64,000 bases of DNA from Nymphaea colorata (taxonomy: Eukaryota; Streptophyta; Magnoliopsida; Nymphaeales; Nymphaeaceae), in assembly GCF_008831285.2 (NCBI RefSeq), contig NC_045140.1, positions 3,451,528 to 3,515,527 of the forward strand, read 5' to 3'. Positions 1 to 12,718 of the stretch are shown piece by piece. The stretch's first letter is position 1; every line of letters starts with the position of its first letter. Position numbers and translations under genes: made by a program. The notes below the pieces were generated by a model, which was not told the DNA's origin, did not search any database, and worked only from the letters and a program-made list of their open reading frames with translations.

Positions 1-75
1 TTTGCTGCCTCGAAGCAGCTTGCCTTGCTTACACTAACTAGAGGGATAAGGAAAAAAACAGACCTACAGACTCAC

Positions 76-1897
76 CTTCAGAAAGATATCAATCATCCAG
101 TAGAGATCATCATGGTCTGGCCGTGCAAAATCAGGGATCTTCTCAGCCAATTCAATCACCTTGGCTACAGATAGATTAGGATCTCTGGAAATTTCCTGCA
201 GATAACAATCTATAATCTTGGCCACCTTCAGCTTTGAACAATGCGATGCGGACGAAGATCTCCTGCTAGTCTCCAACTGAAGCTCGACATCTTCAGTAGA
301 TCTTGATCTCCTCCTCTCACAGGCAAAACGGAAGTTCTTCTCCCTCTGTGGGCTCGTTGGTGGGCTGTTCCACTGCATCATGAATTCTTCTAGTATCCTC
401 TGCACAATCTCCACGTCATACAACGTCTCCACTGAGTAACAAAGTGAAGGGATTAAGAGATCCTCGGCACGCGCTTCTTCTAACTGCATCCCCACCCTCC
501 TTGCCAATTCAAGTTTGGTGGAACAGGATGCGCCAATGATGCTGCTAGCTTTCAGAAGCTTCAGTAGAAAACTGCAAGAAACAGAGTTCCTTTCCGTCGG
601 CAACAAGGTCACAATGGACTCCAATATCATCTTGTGCCCTGATACCACATTCTCAGTGTTGGCGGAATCTTTCACATTCTTTTTCTTTGACAAGATCGGC
701 AGCCAACGGAGAGCATAACGATGCAGTGCCTCACCTATCAGATTTGCTGGGACCCTGTTCCCTGACTTAATTGCAAGCATGACTCTCAGATAATGGTCCA
801 CACAAAGCTCCGATATGTCTTCACCCCACCACCACCTTGAATTGGTTCGGTTCCCATTACTTTGGCACTCATCTCTGCTTCCTCTAACAGAGCAACTCCG
901 TGACCAACTCAGTTTGGAAGGGTGCAAGAGCACCCGATAAGCTATTGAATCGACACATCGACTTGTGATCTTGAGTTCTTCTGACAATTGAGGCAGCGCT
1001 TTGGTGCTCTGCAGAGCAATAATGGAGTCCTTCCACCCTTTGAGAATGCAAGAACTGAAGAAAACCTCCAGCTTATATATCAGATTCCCATTTTCTATCT
1101 CCTCTGTCATCTTTAGATACTCTGCTGCACATCGGACTGCGACAATGTTATGTGCGCTGAGTGTGATTGTAATACCATAGCAAAATTTAGCACATAATTC
1201 AAAGGCGTCGATGCCTCCAGGGAAATCAAGTATCTTGATGGGTTCATCTGTACCATTGGCTTCAGAAATGAGTAACTGTAAGTGACCACACCTAGATAGA
1301 AGGGGGAACTGCATAAAAGAGTGCACAGGAAAAGATGGTGATTATGTTTGTTCTGTTAGCATCTAGGCATTAATCAAACAGAATTGGAAAGAAGAAAACC
1401 AATAAGCTAAAGAAATACAAGAAAAGTAAATTCAAAGAAAAAAAGGATCATCATGATACGGCAAATCTTTCCCTTCATTTGCAACAATAGCTCAATGCCA
1501 AACTGATTATACACTAAACTGAAGAAAATTTAAAAAAAAAAAAGGTACCTTATGCAACAGGTATGCCGTGTTGTTGATTTGGATGATGAGGTCACTAGGA
1601 ACTTCTGAGGACACAGACCTAAATCAGAAGAAAACCCTTTGAAACATTAAAAACATCACTACAAACCGAAATCAAATCGAGAGAAGAACAAAGATGAAGG
1701 CGTAAAACCAAATCTAGCTCCTGCAGGTGATAATCTTTATCCATTTGAATGGAAGAGGTCACAAGAAAAACATAAACAAAAGAAAGTAAAAAAAATCAGC
1801 AGAAAAAAGCATGGCTCAAACACAGACAATAGACAAACCTGACAGCCTCGGCCGAATAGAAAGTATCCGGTCTGGTACCCAACTTCATAAACTTCAT
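76..1897 (-). CDS. NPH3/RPT2-like (NRL) BTB/POZ protein, 5' three exons
   Basis: The coding exons are 1897-1839, 1618-1549 and 1308-76. All junctions are GT-AG and the frame is continuous for 454 codons. The last exon ends at a CTGAAG|GTGAGT donor, so the C-terminal exon(s) lie beyond the left edge. The protein starts MKFMKLGTRPDTFYSAEAVR, the usual start of the At1g67900-like NRL clade. A BTB domain follows (about residues 28-130, with YLLHKFPLLS and FELCAKFCYG). The NPH3 domain begins at about residue 202 (WWWGED) and runs to the cut end, which carries the conserved-tyrosine block as DLYWMIDIFLK. NRL proteins are plant-specific, plasma-membrane-associated adaptors, some of which serve as CUL3 substrate adaptors in phototropin or auxin-related signalling. 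The specific role of this member is not evident. An apparent GTG start at 1326 is an artefact of reading back into intron 2. The family call is firm; the clade assignment is from memory. Confidence 0.9.
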
Positions 1898-2120
1898 TTC
1901 CAACTTCTTTCTCTTAAAACCGAAAGCAAAATCTCATCAGCGTGCTTAGTTTACTTGATACAGACCAAAATTCTGCATTTTGAAGTATCAGGATCAACAG
2001 TTAGACAGCAACATCGGGTTGAGAAATATAGGGAGAGATCGAGAGAAAGAGAGAGAGAGAGGACAAAACAGGGTGCTCAACTAAAGCTACTGGAGCAATT
2101 CAATTTTGTTGCTAGTTAGG
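1898..2120 (-). promoter_or_regulatory. 5' leader region of the NRL gene with pyrimidine tract
   Basis: On the coding strand the 200 bp before the ATG at 1897 hold a CT-rich tract (complement of 2031-2064), a common feature of plant 5' UTRs. I see no convincing TATA box and cannot place the transcription start. An intron in the leader is possible. Confidence 0.35.
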
Positions 2121-5100
2121 AATAAGAAACCACTGACCTTTAATAACAAAGAAACCTAAATAAAAAGAAAAGAAGGGAAGAATGAAATAGAAAAAGTAGA
2201 GAATCAGTGGTGGGCATCATAACAAACAGTAAGAAATCATCGCTTCTTTCGTCGACACCCCACCACTCGAGGGCGAGGAAGGGAAAAAAGAAGGCCTTTA
2301 ACGCCTTCGACGGCAAGAGCACGTCCCACGCGTGCACCTCGCACGTGAGAAGCAGTAGCTGAAGGCCCCTCCACCATTGCTGGACCCACCATGAAAGCAG
2401 GAAAGATGTCTTCCGCTTTATCCAGAAAAGGAGAAAAAGGAGGAATGGAGAAAAAGAAAACGCAGGACAAAATTATCTTCTTTTCCCCATGATTACATTG
2501 ATGGGTTTCTACTTTGTCCTCAGCTCCTAACATTATAGTAACTGGAGTGTTAACGATGAACTGATTGGGATCTCAAACGAAGGTTTTCGGCAACACAGTC
2601 TGAACAAGCGTGGTAGAACCACACACACGTGAGCCGCATCTCATTCAGGTCAGCTCTCACCCCCAACAAAAAGAAGGATCAGAGTTCCTCCGCCTGGACC
2701 GAATTGAGTATCCACATGGAATTCATCAAGCACACGTACCCAATGATACCAAAGAATGATACCAACGAATTAACCATAACGAGTTCCACAATTAGCAGGT
2801 GATTTTTTTTGTGGAAGACACCTACCATGTGTGATTTTTACTGTGAAACAAATTTTCCTGCAAAAATTCTGTTCGACATAAAAAAAGAAGGCAGCTCGCC
2901 TGCTCCGCCATGATTGGTATACGCTTTTTACATCGACCGTAACAGGCTTTGGAGTTTGGACAAAGTTGCTAAGCCATGGAAGAAACGCGTGATTTCACTC
3001 TTCCAGAATGGCCTTTGCAAAAAAATTATTGGTTTCAACACACTGACGGTCAAGAGTGTGATTGAAGGTGACCGCTCAAACATGAGTAGCCCTCGAATTT
3101 CACTAGGCAAAGAACAGAAACAAGCTTTCAGTACAGAAAGAAACTGAAGCACTGAATGAAGATCATTCATGAACCCTGTGTGGTCGATATCTATCTGTGT
3201 TAGAAAGCAAGTGAGAAAATAAGTATAAATTTTACCAGAAACAAATAATTATCTCCAATCCACTGCATGAAATCTTGCTGTACGACCACTAGCACCAGTC
3301 ACACATAACCATGGGGAATTCTGTTCAGACTCTGAACTTCTGGAAACTCTGAACAGAAGGAACAAAAGAGAAGCTCTCTGTTCCACCTGAAAAGAAGTTG
3401 CTTCCAAGAGAATGACGTCGAGATGTAGCTTCAAATCCTAACGTGACCATATGCCATTAAATTAGGAGCTCTCTGTTCCACCTGAAAAGAAGTTGCTGCC
3501 AAGAGAATGACGTAGAGATGTAGCTTCAAATCCTAACGTCCATATGCCATTCCTGGTTTGCCCGTGCCTTGAACATCCACAACTCTATCTCTCTTTCTCT
3601 CTCAGGCCATCACTACCATCATCACTTCTCCAAACCTCAACCTCTTGTTCTTGGAGATCACTCTTTTAAGTCAAACTCTATTATAATGCCAAGTTAGAAA
3701 CGAAGCTCCGCCGTTAGAAACGCATTTAAATAGTGGGAATTGAAAGGCAATGGGCAGTGCAAGTGGACCCTGGTGCCATTAAAGCAGAAGGGGAAGAAGA
3801 AAAAGGTGGGGAGTTCAGTGGGTAGCCTTCTGACAGGTGGGTGTCTCCATCATGCTGTTTCTTCCACTCATCACGGGGGGCCTCCTTTTTTTTCTTCTAC
3901 GCATTGGGTGATCTTCCACATTGCCCTTGCTTTGCACCAACTTATCCTTCTCATACCGTGCTAGAGAAGTTTGGGTTGTACACATGTTCTCTTTCTTTAT
4001 CACATTTTTTATCCGACACCATCGTTTGTTTTAATGAAGACCGGCCGGTACAACAGCTTGACAAAATTCCAGACGAACAAAGTTGGGTTCTTTCGTTACC
4101 TTTCACCAGTTCCTCAGTTGGAATCCAAAGTATAATAGAAAAATCTTTAACAGCATAGCATAACTGATTGAACATGTTAAAAAGCATATATCTAAATCAA
4201 TTCTCATAGATGTTATGTTCATGTTTGTGGTGGAATGTGGTGCCTAAGTTGAAAAGTTTCCTGCTGCCACCACTAATATCGTACAACTTAAAGACTCTGA
4301 AGGTAGGGGAAATGGGAGGTCTTCGGATCTCTTTTTCAAACGGTATATTGTTAACTTATTGTAAGTATATTTTACATGAATGATTTTGTAAAAGGCAGTT
4401 TTAAAATCTTCCAAATGGCAAGAGAAAACACAGTTGTAGGCGTCGACGACATCGGTCTAAATTGAACCTGTGCATAGTAAGAAAAAAATTCGGCTACTCT
4501 TGACTAGCTGGAACATTTACTTAATGCTTGTGCTTTCCCGATATTAATTAACCTTGCTTTAAAAAAAAAGGAACACAAATCATAAATTAATGTTTCTGTC
4601 TTCAGTCATGGAGATGGACTTTGGTAGATAATTTTGTGATTTAAACGTCACCGGTCTCAAGGAGAAATAAATTTTTCTTTTAATATAATATGTTCATGGA
4701 ATATGTCATTGGAAGGTGAAGAACTAACAACTAGGTGCATTAAAGGATTGCGATTATTGGTTAGCAACTTAATAAACTAAAAATTTATGATTCTAGGATT
4801 CAAACAATTGGTTTCCAAATATTAAAAGGAGAAGGATGATTATAAAATTATAGCTCCTACTTCAATTTATTCCATCTTAACAAACAAGCGATGATATAAT
4901 CATATTAATAACTGTCTTCTCACTGATTCGTAGAAGAGCCTGCTGGTTTTGTCATCCTCGATTGCATACAGATTGCTGCACCTCTGGGTCCCTAAAACCA
5001 GCATTTTTATAGACCCCAGCACCAACTGATCCCTAACTTTAAATCCTTTAAATTTTGTAGACTTAAATATTAATGGTCTCAATAAAAACAGATCATATCA

Positions 5101-5430
5101 ATTATTCTGCAATTTGTCTACATCAGCCCACAAAATTTTACTTTATTTACATATATAAGTTTCATTAATTTTTAGTTTTTTACATATGAGTGCTTCTTAA
5201 AGTATGAAATTTAGACTTATGGTGCCCCTTAACCAACAAAAAATTAACTCCAGCATTGACTTGTGATATTTCTGAGGTGTTTAGAAGCATAGCTGCTAAT
5301 CTCATTCAATTGGTAATTGGTGTTACATTTTTTTTTCAATAGATCATGAAGAGACAAACTCGCCCAAAAAGGACAGCTCATAACTTGGCATATAGCGTGC
5401 ACATGACGTTGCTGGACATGTTAACTAGAA
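2121..5430. other. Intergenic DNA, no gene seen
   Basis: Short open frames here overlap on both strands, lack recognisable domains and show no coding bias. The stretch holds a 95-bp tandem duplication (listed separately) and ordinary AT-rich sequence. A 30-bp patch near 4310 (GGGAGGTCTTCGGATCTC) recurs with changes near 6855, which points to a dispersed repeat. Confidence 0.6.
3372..3551. repeat. Tandem duplication, about 95-bp unit
   Basis: The segment starting AGCTCTCTGTTCCACCTG at 3372 is repeated from 3467. The copies differ by a few substitutions (CTTCC/CTGCC, GTCGAG/GTAGAG) and a small deletion before CATATGCCATT. The high similarity implies a recent duplication. No coding content. Confidence 0.9.
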
Positions 5431-5432
5431 AT

Positions 5433-5435
<3 letters not shown>

Positions 5436-5482
<47 letters not shown>

Positions 5483-5498
5483 GTGTGTGTGTGTGTGT
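5436..5498. repeat. Compound microsatellite (CT)n-(GT)n
   Basis: About 22 CT units are followed directly by about 8 TG units. Open frames crossing it (SLSLSL, VCVCV) are low-complexity artefacts. Confidence 0.95.
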
Positions 5499-5661
5499 AT
5501 TATTTATTGTAAATTTTTCCACTCTTAGCTTAATTTTGCTTGAAAACTTTCAATATTCTCAACCTGCATCTTCACTTCAACTTGCAAGAAATGACCAAAG
5601 TATATATATTCTCACAATCGCCACTTTCAGAATGAGGTGTTCCTGTTACCAAATGTCCTCT

Positions 5662-6278
5662 TGGGGGTCGTTTGGTAGCACGGATGTTTTGTGATGTCTC
5701 ACAAATATGCTCCAAGCATACGATTAGATTCATAGAACATTAATTCTAGTGTTCTATGAATCCATGTCAATTTTTTCGGTAGATTCATGAGACATTCATA
5801 GTGTTTTTACTGTCAAACCTTCTCTTGTGGTTATAAGCTCTATCCACCCTAAAAAGGTTTAAACAAAAAGTTAAGCTAAGCTATAATTATCTACAGATTA
5901 AAACGCCCCGAGCTTATGAAGGTGATTAGCCAGAAATGATGAATGAAGCTTTCGCCAACAAACATACATGCTACGAAACGGACAATGTGGGTGGTGATGA
6001 GTGACGAACAATTTTTAGTTAAAAATATGATATTAAAAAAAACTACATTAATGAAAAGATATTTTAAGTGTTTTCAAAAAAGAGGGTTAAAGAGACTATA
6101 TTATTGTCTTAGCCGGCCATCGCTGCTCTAATGGATGTCTTTGTCCAACATTTGGCAGTAGTAATCGTAAGTTACTGTTTTATATATTTGTTTAAAAGTT
6201 AAAATAGATTCATGAATAAAAAATGTTTCATAAATCTGCTTTAATTTTTATATTATTACTGTTACTAAACAACTCCTA
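5662..6278. mobile_element. Non-autonomous DNA transposon (MITE), hAT-like ends
   Basis: The left end GGGGTCGTTTGGTAGCA is matched in inverted orientation by the right end, whose reverse complement is GGAGTTGTTTAGTAACA. The interior is AT-rich and non-coding, with several ATGAATC/GATTCAT motifs that give it internal fold-back potential. No transposase. No clear target duplication, so the exact ends are uncertain by a few bases. Confidence 0.5.
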
Positions 6279-7399
6279 ATACTTGTGAACACTAAGGTCG
6301 GTGAAAGCCGACCTCAAACCAAATCAAACACCTTTTGATTCCACAGAAGGTCCTATTCAAAGAGAAAGGTGGTCTACTTTCATAATGTTAATGTTCTTCG
6401 CTTTATGTCAATTTTTTTTGTTATTTTTGTTTGTGCTCAGACTTTTTAAGTAATAATGTTTATATATATATATATATATTTTGATGAGATTGAGCAAGGG
6501 TTTCATTCGAGGCTATTGAAAGCGCGGGGGACAGAACCACATGGTAGCCACGGATGCACGGGCAGCTTCCCCTGTATCTTTTAAAAAGCTTAAATAAGCA
6601 TTTAATTTCTTGAATTATTTCTTTTTAATGCGTAAAAGATATGTGAAGAGGCCCAAAAAGAAATAATGCACCCTCAAAATATAATATAATTTTTCTGGCT
6701 CCGCAACTCAACTGAATGAATGAAGGTTTTACCACATTGAGGGTAGGAAGAAAGACTCTGAATCCATTAGACTTATGTTCATAAAACTAAATGGCAAAGA
6801 GCCACTGACTTCGCCATTGATGTCGACCCCGGACCTTAAAGAGATGGAGAAGGGGAGGGTCTTCGGGTCTCTTTTGCCGATGGTGGTGGCTTATTGACCT
6901 TTCGCTCATCCGAAAAGAGTTGTTAATTTTGTAAGTGCATTGGATGCAACCTTGTGCACTTCACCCACTATCGGCCTAGGCTGGACTGGATGGGAATTGC
7001 TCGCGGCAGCGCTGACGTGCATGATGTGGGCAGTGGGCTCTATCAGCGATGCTTCCAGCCATCCAACTCCTCCCTTCCTTTTGTCGCCCAAAAAGGGAGC
7101 CAACCGGCAGCTACCCCCACCGGCACTGCCCCCCTTTCTTTCGGGGCCCCGCCATTTTGGCCTCGGCCTGGCCGTGGCCTGGACCCCGGACAACCTCCTT
7201 TCGGACTTTTTGTGCTGTCAACTATCCAAATCCCTCAAATAAGTATGGACCACCATCCTTAGTACAAACCAACAACTCGTCCCGATCCAAGCGCTTAATT
7301 TGCTTTGAAAATTAATTAAATTTGCTGATCACCCATGTTCCCAACCTTTTTCATTCTATTTTCCTTACAAACTTTTTATATTTGTACACCATTCGCGCT
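6279..7399. other. Intergenic DNA with a GC-rich patch
   Basis: It contains a TA microsatellite (6461-6479), a hAT-MITE-like end pair (TGGTAGCCACGGATGC near 6545 and TTCTGGCTCCGCAAC near 6695) and a GC-rich patch at about 6940-7225. The patch has open frames on both strands simply because it lacks AT-rich stops. No protein family recognised. Confidence 0.5.
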
Positions 7400-7600
7400 T
7401 CCGGTAGCATCGGTAAGTTTCGAAATTCACCAGATTTGGATGTGAATTTAAAAACTGGATTGAGATTGTGAAATTAGATTCCAAAATATAGTATAGACTC
7501 TTGCTCATTTGCATTTGAAGCGGTATATATGAACATCCGAAAAACTAGATATGGTTAAACCTACATCGGATTCAAATCTGATCCATCGACAAACCTTTGT
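7400..7600. repeat. Dispersed repeat, copy 1
   Basis: It carries CCGAAAAACTAGATATGGTT followed by AAACCTACATCGGATTCAAAT. The second copy in this window (30880-31085) has TCCAAAAACTAGATATGTTT in the same context of AGATTCAGATTTGAAT-type words. It is likely a transposon relic; class unknown. Confidence 0.5.
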
Positions 7601-8617
7601 CTACTGGTATGGGAGCTATCTACTCTGATAGTAGATAGGTACAAGTCATTTTGATTGAGATGGCCCTCTACTGGCCCATATTTTTAAGTATTTGCATCCT
7701 TTTGCCTTACTGACATTACAACCAAGATGTACAGTCGATATTGATAGCAGGAATGGAGCAAGGGGGACTGGCAAGGGCCATGGACCCACAAGACCTTGAA
7801 AATTAAAATTTCACATATTAAAACTGTTAAAAAAAATGTTATTAATGTTAAGTTTATGGATTTGGTCCATGTGAATAACTTTCAAAAATATTGTTTAGTG
7901 GGTCTCTATACTCAAAAAGATTTATGCCAAACAAAAATTATATAAAGGAACTTACATATAGATCATAGATCATACCTAAAATCCAAACCATAGTTTCTCC
8001 TGTGGATCATTTCTCACATTAAACCATGAATCTAAGACCTAAAGCAATAAAAAGCCTAGCCTTATCGCCACATAGTATAACTTTATCTTCAACAATAAAG
8101 TGGACGTGATGTTCATAATCTTTCTTATCTGAGTGGTAGGATTAAAATATTTGTAGTATAATGCCCTGAATTGACTTCAACATTTACAGAAAAAACGAAA
8201 AGGATATTGTAAGATATTATAATCAGGTAGTTGCTCTTTAAGAACTTCATTATTTTCCCGATGTATGTATTTCGGGCCGAGCGGTTGGTCCTAAGCTTTG
8301 TTTTCAAGCACTTGTGCAGTTTATTGATGGATTTGTAAGCCAAAATTAAAGTTCCCCTTTACAGAGAATCATGGAGACAATGCAGTAGGTATTCATATGT
8401 GCAGGCAACCCAATTATTGTCCCCTAGCCTTTAAGCATGCTTAGGTCTTCTCCTAATCCAATATCTTCTTGGCAAGACCCCCAGATAGTCTTAAGCCTTA
8501 TTATTTAAGGATAAGCTGTAAAAGGTAGTAAGGTCCACTCATGCTCACAAAAGAAAGACAAGCAGTATTAAATCTTAGAACGTTTTAGTAATTGATTCCT
8601 TAGTTGAAAGTAAACAT

Positions 8618-8641
8618 AATATATATATATATAAGAAATGT

Positions 8642-8703
<62 letters not shown>

Positions 8704-8767
8704 ACTTAATTGTCTATCATGTTGAATCAGATGACTCCAGTCCGATGATTGGATAATAAGAAATGTA

Positions 8768-8807
<40 letters not shown>
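8618..8807. repeat. Long AT microsatellites
   Basis: Three AT runs lie at 8618-8633, 8646-8701 (about 28 units) and 8770-8807. The YIYIYI frames over them are not genes. Confidence 0.95.
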
Positions 8808-8812
<5 letters not shown>

Positions 8813-8878
8813 GGGTATATACTTTTGGAACATAGTGTTATATGAATGTATCCACTTTTTAGAAGGCATTCCAACTGT

Positions 8879-8973
8879 TGCCGGTCGACTGTGTCTGGCC
8901 CGGCCAAGCCAGTAAAAGGGGTTTGGGGAACGCCTTCGGTGCCGCGCGGGCTGGAGAAACTTGGCCCGTGACA
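8879..8973. mobile_element. 95-bp GC-rich insertion with 8-bp target duplication
   Basis: A strongly GC-rich 95-bp block (TGCCGGTCG at the left, CCCGTGACA at the right) sits in AT-rich DNA. It is flanked by perfect direct repeats CCAACTGT at 8871-8878 and 8974-8981. The 8-bp duplication resembles hAT-type target sites, but the inverted similarity of the ends is weak. It could also be a truncated larger element. Confidence 0.4.
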
Positions 8974-10853
8974 CCAACTGTCTTTAGTTTACCCTCTAAT
9001 GAGGAACCTTAACCAATGAATTTGTTGTTTACTTGTGTTTTATAAGTAAAAGCGCAGTTTTGCCAATATCTACTTAACAATGAAGTTGATGTAGGACAAT
9101 TTTTTTAGACTTTTTTACTACCCACGAAAATTTTTTAGCTGTCTGTTTGACAATATGGAAACCTTAGCTAGCCATGACTATCCGGTGATCATGAACAAAC
9201 GTTAAGTGTGTTTTAAAGTTTTCCATAAAATAAAATGTTCCTCCCACTACGCATGCTTATTTTCCAAAAGAAAAAAAAAAAAGCTAACAAATATAAAAAA
9301 TATGGCTTTAAAAAAATAAATTTTCACTTGAGAAACGTAAGTGGGTGGGCCTAAATTGAAAGGCTTTCTTTTGGTTAGCATGATAGGTTAGAAGATATAT
9401 ATACACTTTATGGGCATAAACCTTGGAATTATTTTAACTAAAAGTTGTGCACTTTGTCTTCCCTTTGATTAGCGGCCAGGAATTTCCAATTGAAGGCCAA
9501 AAGCTCGCCTCTAATACCAAATGTAAGTCTCATGTTCCTGAATTTTTTCACATTTGCCTCAAAGTTTTTTCAAAACTACCAAATGCAAGTCTCATGTTCC
9601 AATTGACTGGTCACGATTAAGTTACAGATTAAAGTATCAAAGAACGTGAGTTTCTTAGGAAAGGCATTTCTAAAGAGAATTAAGGAAAGAAAATCAGCGG
9701 GAAAAAGGAACGCGTGCGCACACTTTACAAACATAAGCAACTAAGTAACTTGTGTTAGTCATGGTCACGTGAAAGATTTCAAGAAAACTTGTGGGCAATA
9801 TTCTAATTAAGCTCAGCTTTAGGTGTTTGAATTTCTTGTTTTCTTGTCGAGAGGGGGTTGGGCGCAATGGTTGGGATAGGAGTTGATAGGCCGCTAGTTT
9901 TCGTTTCGAAGTTTGTAAAAGGAAACCACTGACGTGCAAGCTGAAAAACAGTGGGAGCGGCACCCCGAAGCCCTAAAAGTGAACCTTGTACCTTATGGGA
10001 AAGATGGGTTGAATGGGAGCTTTGGTTCTTTTCTTAACGTTAGAATGAAATATTTCTCCTACTCACCTAAAAGGTAGGTTTGGTTCGAGTCAGATATAAC
10101 TTTTTATTAAATTCAATTTAATTTTATTCAGATATCGTTTTCTACAATGAAATTTACAACTGCTTTCCCAATCTGAAGTTAATGAACCAGTTAAGTGATA
10201 ATCAAAGATCTTTGATCTATTCGCATCCCTAAGGTCCATTTTCACGTCCTAATCTCTCTGTCACACTATGAAAATCTGGAAAGCATACGTCGCTGTCCAT
10301 AGCAACATAAGACACAAAACAAGGGCACCCACCATGTCGGCTTCCTGTCTTTGTTTTATATTTCCTGAGCTTATCTATGACTGCCCAACAACTGCCACTG
10401 ACCTTTACACACACACACACATGTATTCTCCTTTTTCTCATTAGGAAATGGAAGAAGAAGCGGGTTTATATATTCAGCAGGAAGCCTACAGTTTAAAATA
10501 TTTAGATTTTAATTTTCATGACTTGAAATTTACTAGCTTATATTATGTCCCTTGCAGTCGTAGAACTGATGTCATTAATTTTACTAAAGCACAAGCTTCT
10601 GCCAACAAATTTAAATTGAATTTGTTACGATCAACAGAAACCCAAAGCCTAAATGTTGCCCAAGCCATTTGTGTTTTTATTGGTTATCAAAAGAGTGAAC
10701 ATTGGACTCATGGAAAACAATTTGGCTTCTATATTTTTTGTTTAATCTCCACCGTATGATCTCTTTGAATCAAAAGCCCAAATAATTCTCACCAAATTCT
10801 GTTATACAAAAATTTGGTAGCTACTGCTTTCATATATCTATATATATATATAT

Positions 10854-10987
10854 AATAATGTCATATGAACACCTGGAAAGTGGCTATGAGCACCGTGTGC
10901 ATATGACATTATTTTGTTTATATATATTATGTAGATAATAACTCAATTGCCCATACCCACTTTCCAGGTGTTCAAATGACATTATTT
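10854..10987. mobile_element. Fold-back element (MITE-like hairpin)
   Basis: The left arm 10854-10889 (AATAATGTCATATGAACACC onward) and the right arm 10952-10987 are inverted repeats of about 36 bp with only two or three mismatches (core AACACCTGGAAAGTGG). A third copy of CATATGACATTATT lies inverted inside. The transcript would fold into a hairpin. An AT microsatellite abuts its left edge. Confidence 0.75.
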
Positions 10988-11224
10988 AGCCTGGTTGGTT
11001 GATTATTTGATGCTAACTGTTCACCCGCTTCATTATTGCCGACTTTTGTAAGAGGTAGAGGCCTTTTTACTTTATTTACATGCAAATTAAAGACAAAAGC
11101 TATGTACACTCGTCAATATCAATGATATTGTCAACACAAAAAAGAGAGCATTAATTTTTTTTCTCTTCCTTTTTGAGCGGTAGAAATAATAACATTATTT
11201 TTATTGTATTAATAACATAACAAT

Positions 11225-11228
<4 letters not shown>

Positions 11229-11277
<49 letters not shown>
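11229..11277. repeat. Compound microsatellite (AT)n-(AG)n
   Basis: About 16 AT units run directly into about 8 AG units. The same AT-to-AG junction recurs at 20765 and 61117. Confidence 0.95.
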
Positions 11278-11548
11278 AAGAGAGAGAGAGCACTTTCTGG
11301 TTCGCTTTTCCATATATTTTGCCGATCGACTAAAATTTGACAAAAACAGACCGAAAGAAAACAACATTTCAAGATACTAATCACTTTTTCTTCTAAAGTT
11401 TTTTAATAGGAAATCGTCACTATGTCTTGGATCTGGCTGAGAGAGCATGATTTGATTTTGCTTGGTGATAGATGGATGCGGTAGTCGTACGAGACAGTGT
11501 CAACCACCCATCACATGCAATTAATATTGGTGATCCACATGAAGAAAG

Positions 11549-11581
<33 letters not shown>

Positions 11582-12599
11582 AACAACCTCTCTCTAGATC
11601 TCTTCTTCCATTGTGCTAGCTGATGTTGACGATACGTTTCTTCTGTCTGCTTATAATACCTACTAATCATATTAATTTCCTACCAGCATATATCATGCAC
11701 CAAGCTGTACCCTTCCACCTAACTCTGAATCCTCAACTCCATACAACGAAGCGAAGGGGAAAGGCAACAATTCCGTACACAATGCTATTTTTCTCTCTCT
11801 CATATGAAAGCACTTCTATCTCTTTATTTTTTTCTCTAATGGCTCCAACGAGCGAACAATTAATAATTCCATGATTATCTGTTTACTTACTCGAATTCCT
11901 AATAGTGTTTTTGAACTATACAAGTAGGAAAAGAGTTTTATATATATATATTGAATCATTGATATTATATAAGTTTTCTACAAGGCATGAGGGCATCCAT
12001 TTCCTTGAGGGCCAAATATATAATATATATAATATATGGAGAAAAGGACGACACCTGGAAAGATAAAATGAACATTATTGAAGAAAGACAAGGTGTTCCA
12101 CAAACAAAAAGTTCAATTTCAAAGGAACACATAGGACAAGATGTTTCAAAAGGGAAAAAGGGAAGTATATAAAGTTACGGGCACCCCAATTCCTCAACAT
12201 GCAAAGCTGCAACTCCCAGCCTTGTTTTTTTTCTTCTCGATCTGAACGGGAAAAATTTTGTGTCCAACTGTGTTTGTCGGATAACCGGGACGGAGTGATG
12301 AGGTTTTCCACTAACATGCAACTTTACCAGAACTTGGATCATGTGTTTTAGCCGGCCAACTTCTTGTTTCGGTGCTAAAATTTTATTGTGTTCCCAAATT
12401 CGTTCTTTATATATTTCTGGCATTAATTTTGATAAAGTTTTGTCTGTTTTCATTGGCCTTGGGTGCATTTCAGTTGAGCGAGATGATCATCCCAGTGTCC
12501 GAAGCGAGACCCGAAAGCCCCTCCATTCCCCCTGCCTTCGGAGTCCTAAGCTATGTTGGTGTCAGCGATAGAACGGTGTACCCTTCAGCTTAACTGTCA

Positions 12600-12700
12600 C
12601 GCCCTACCACCTTAAAACACATGAGCATAGCACCCTTGGAAATCGAACTAGAGACTTGTCTTTATGCAGGTCCTTAGCCTGACCAGCTACACTGTATCTT
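12600..12700 (-). mobile_element. SINE-like tRNA-derived head
   Basis: On the minus strand a pol III A-box-like stretch (GTAGCTGGTCAGG, about 12684-12696) is followed about 35 bp later by a B-box-like GTTCGATTTCC (12637-12650). This spacing is typical of tRNA-derived SINEs. It does not fold as a complete tRNA. The extent is approximate. Confidence 0.4.
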
Positions 12701-12718
12701 CAACATAATGTCATAATT

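Larger units (their letters stand above)
7601..10853. other. Intergenic DNA, no gene seen
   Basis: AT-rich DNA with two long AT microsatellites and a short GC-rich insertion (listed separately). The frame at 10448-10759 lacks any known domain and its codon pattern looks random. No splice-linked exon series was found. Confidence 0.55.

Noticed and set aside
1811-2119. 102-codon plus-strand frame
   Set aside because: It is antisense to exon 1 and the leader of the NRL gene.
8575-8977. Minus-strand frames rich in YIYIYI
   Set aside because: They translate AT microsatellites; no domain, and frames collapse outside the repeat. The same applies at 11151, 20704, 32719, 38398 and 60907.
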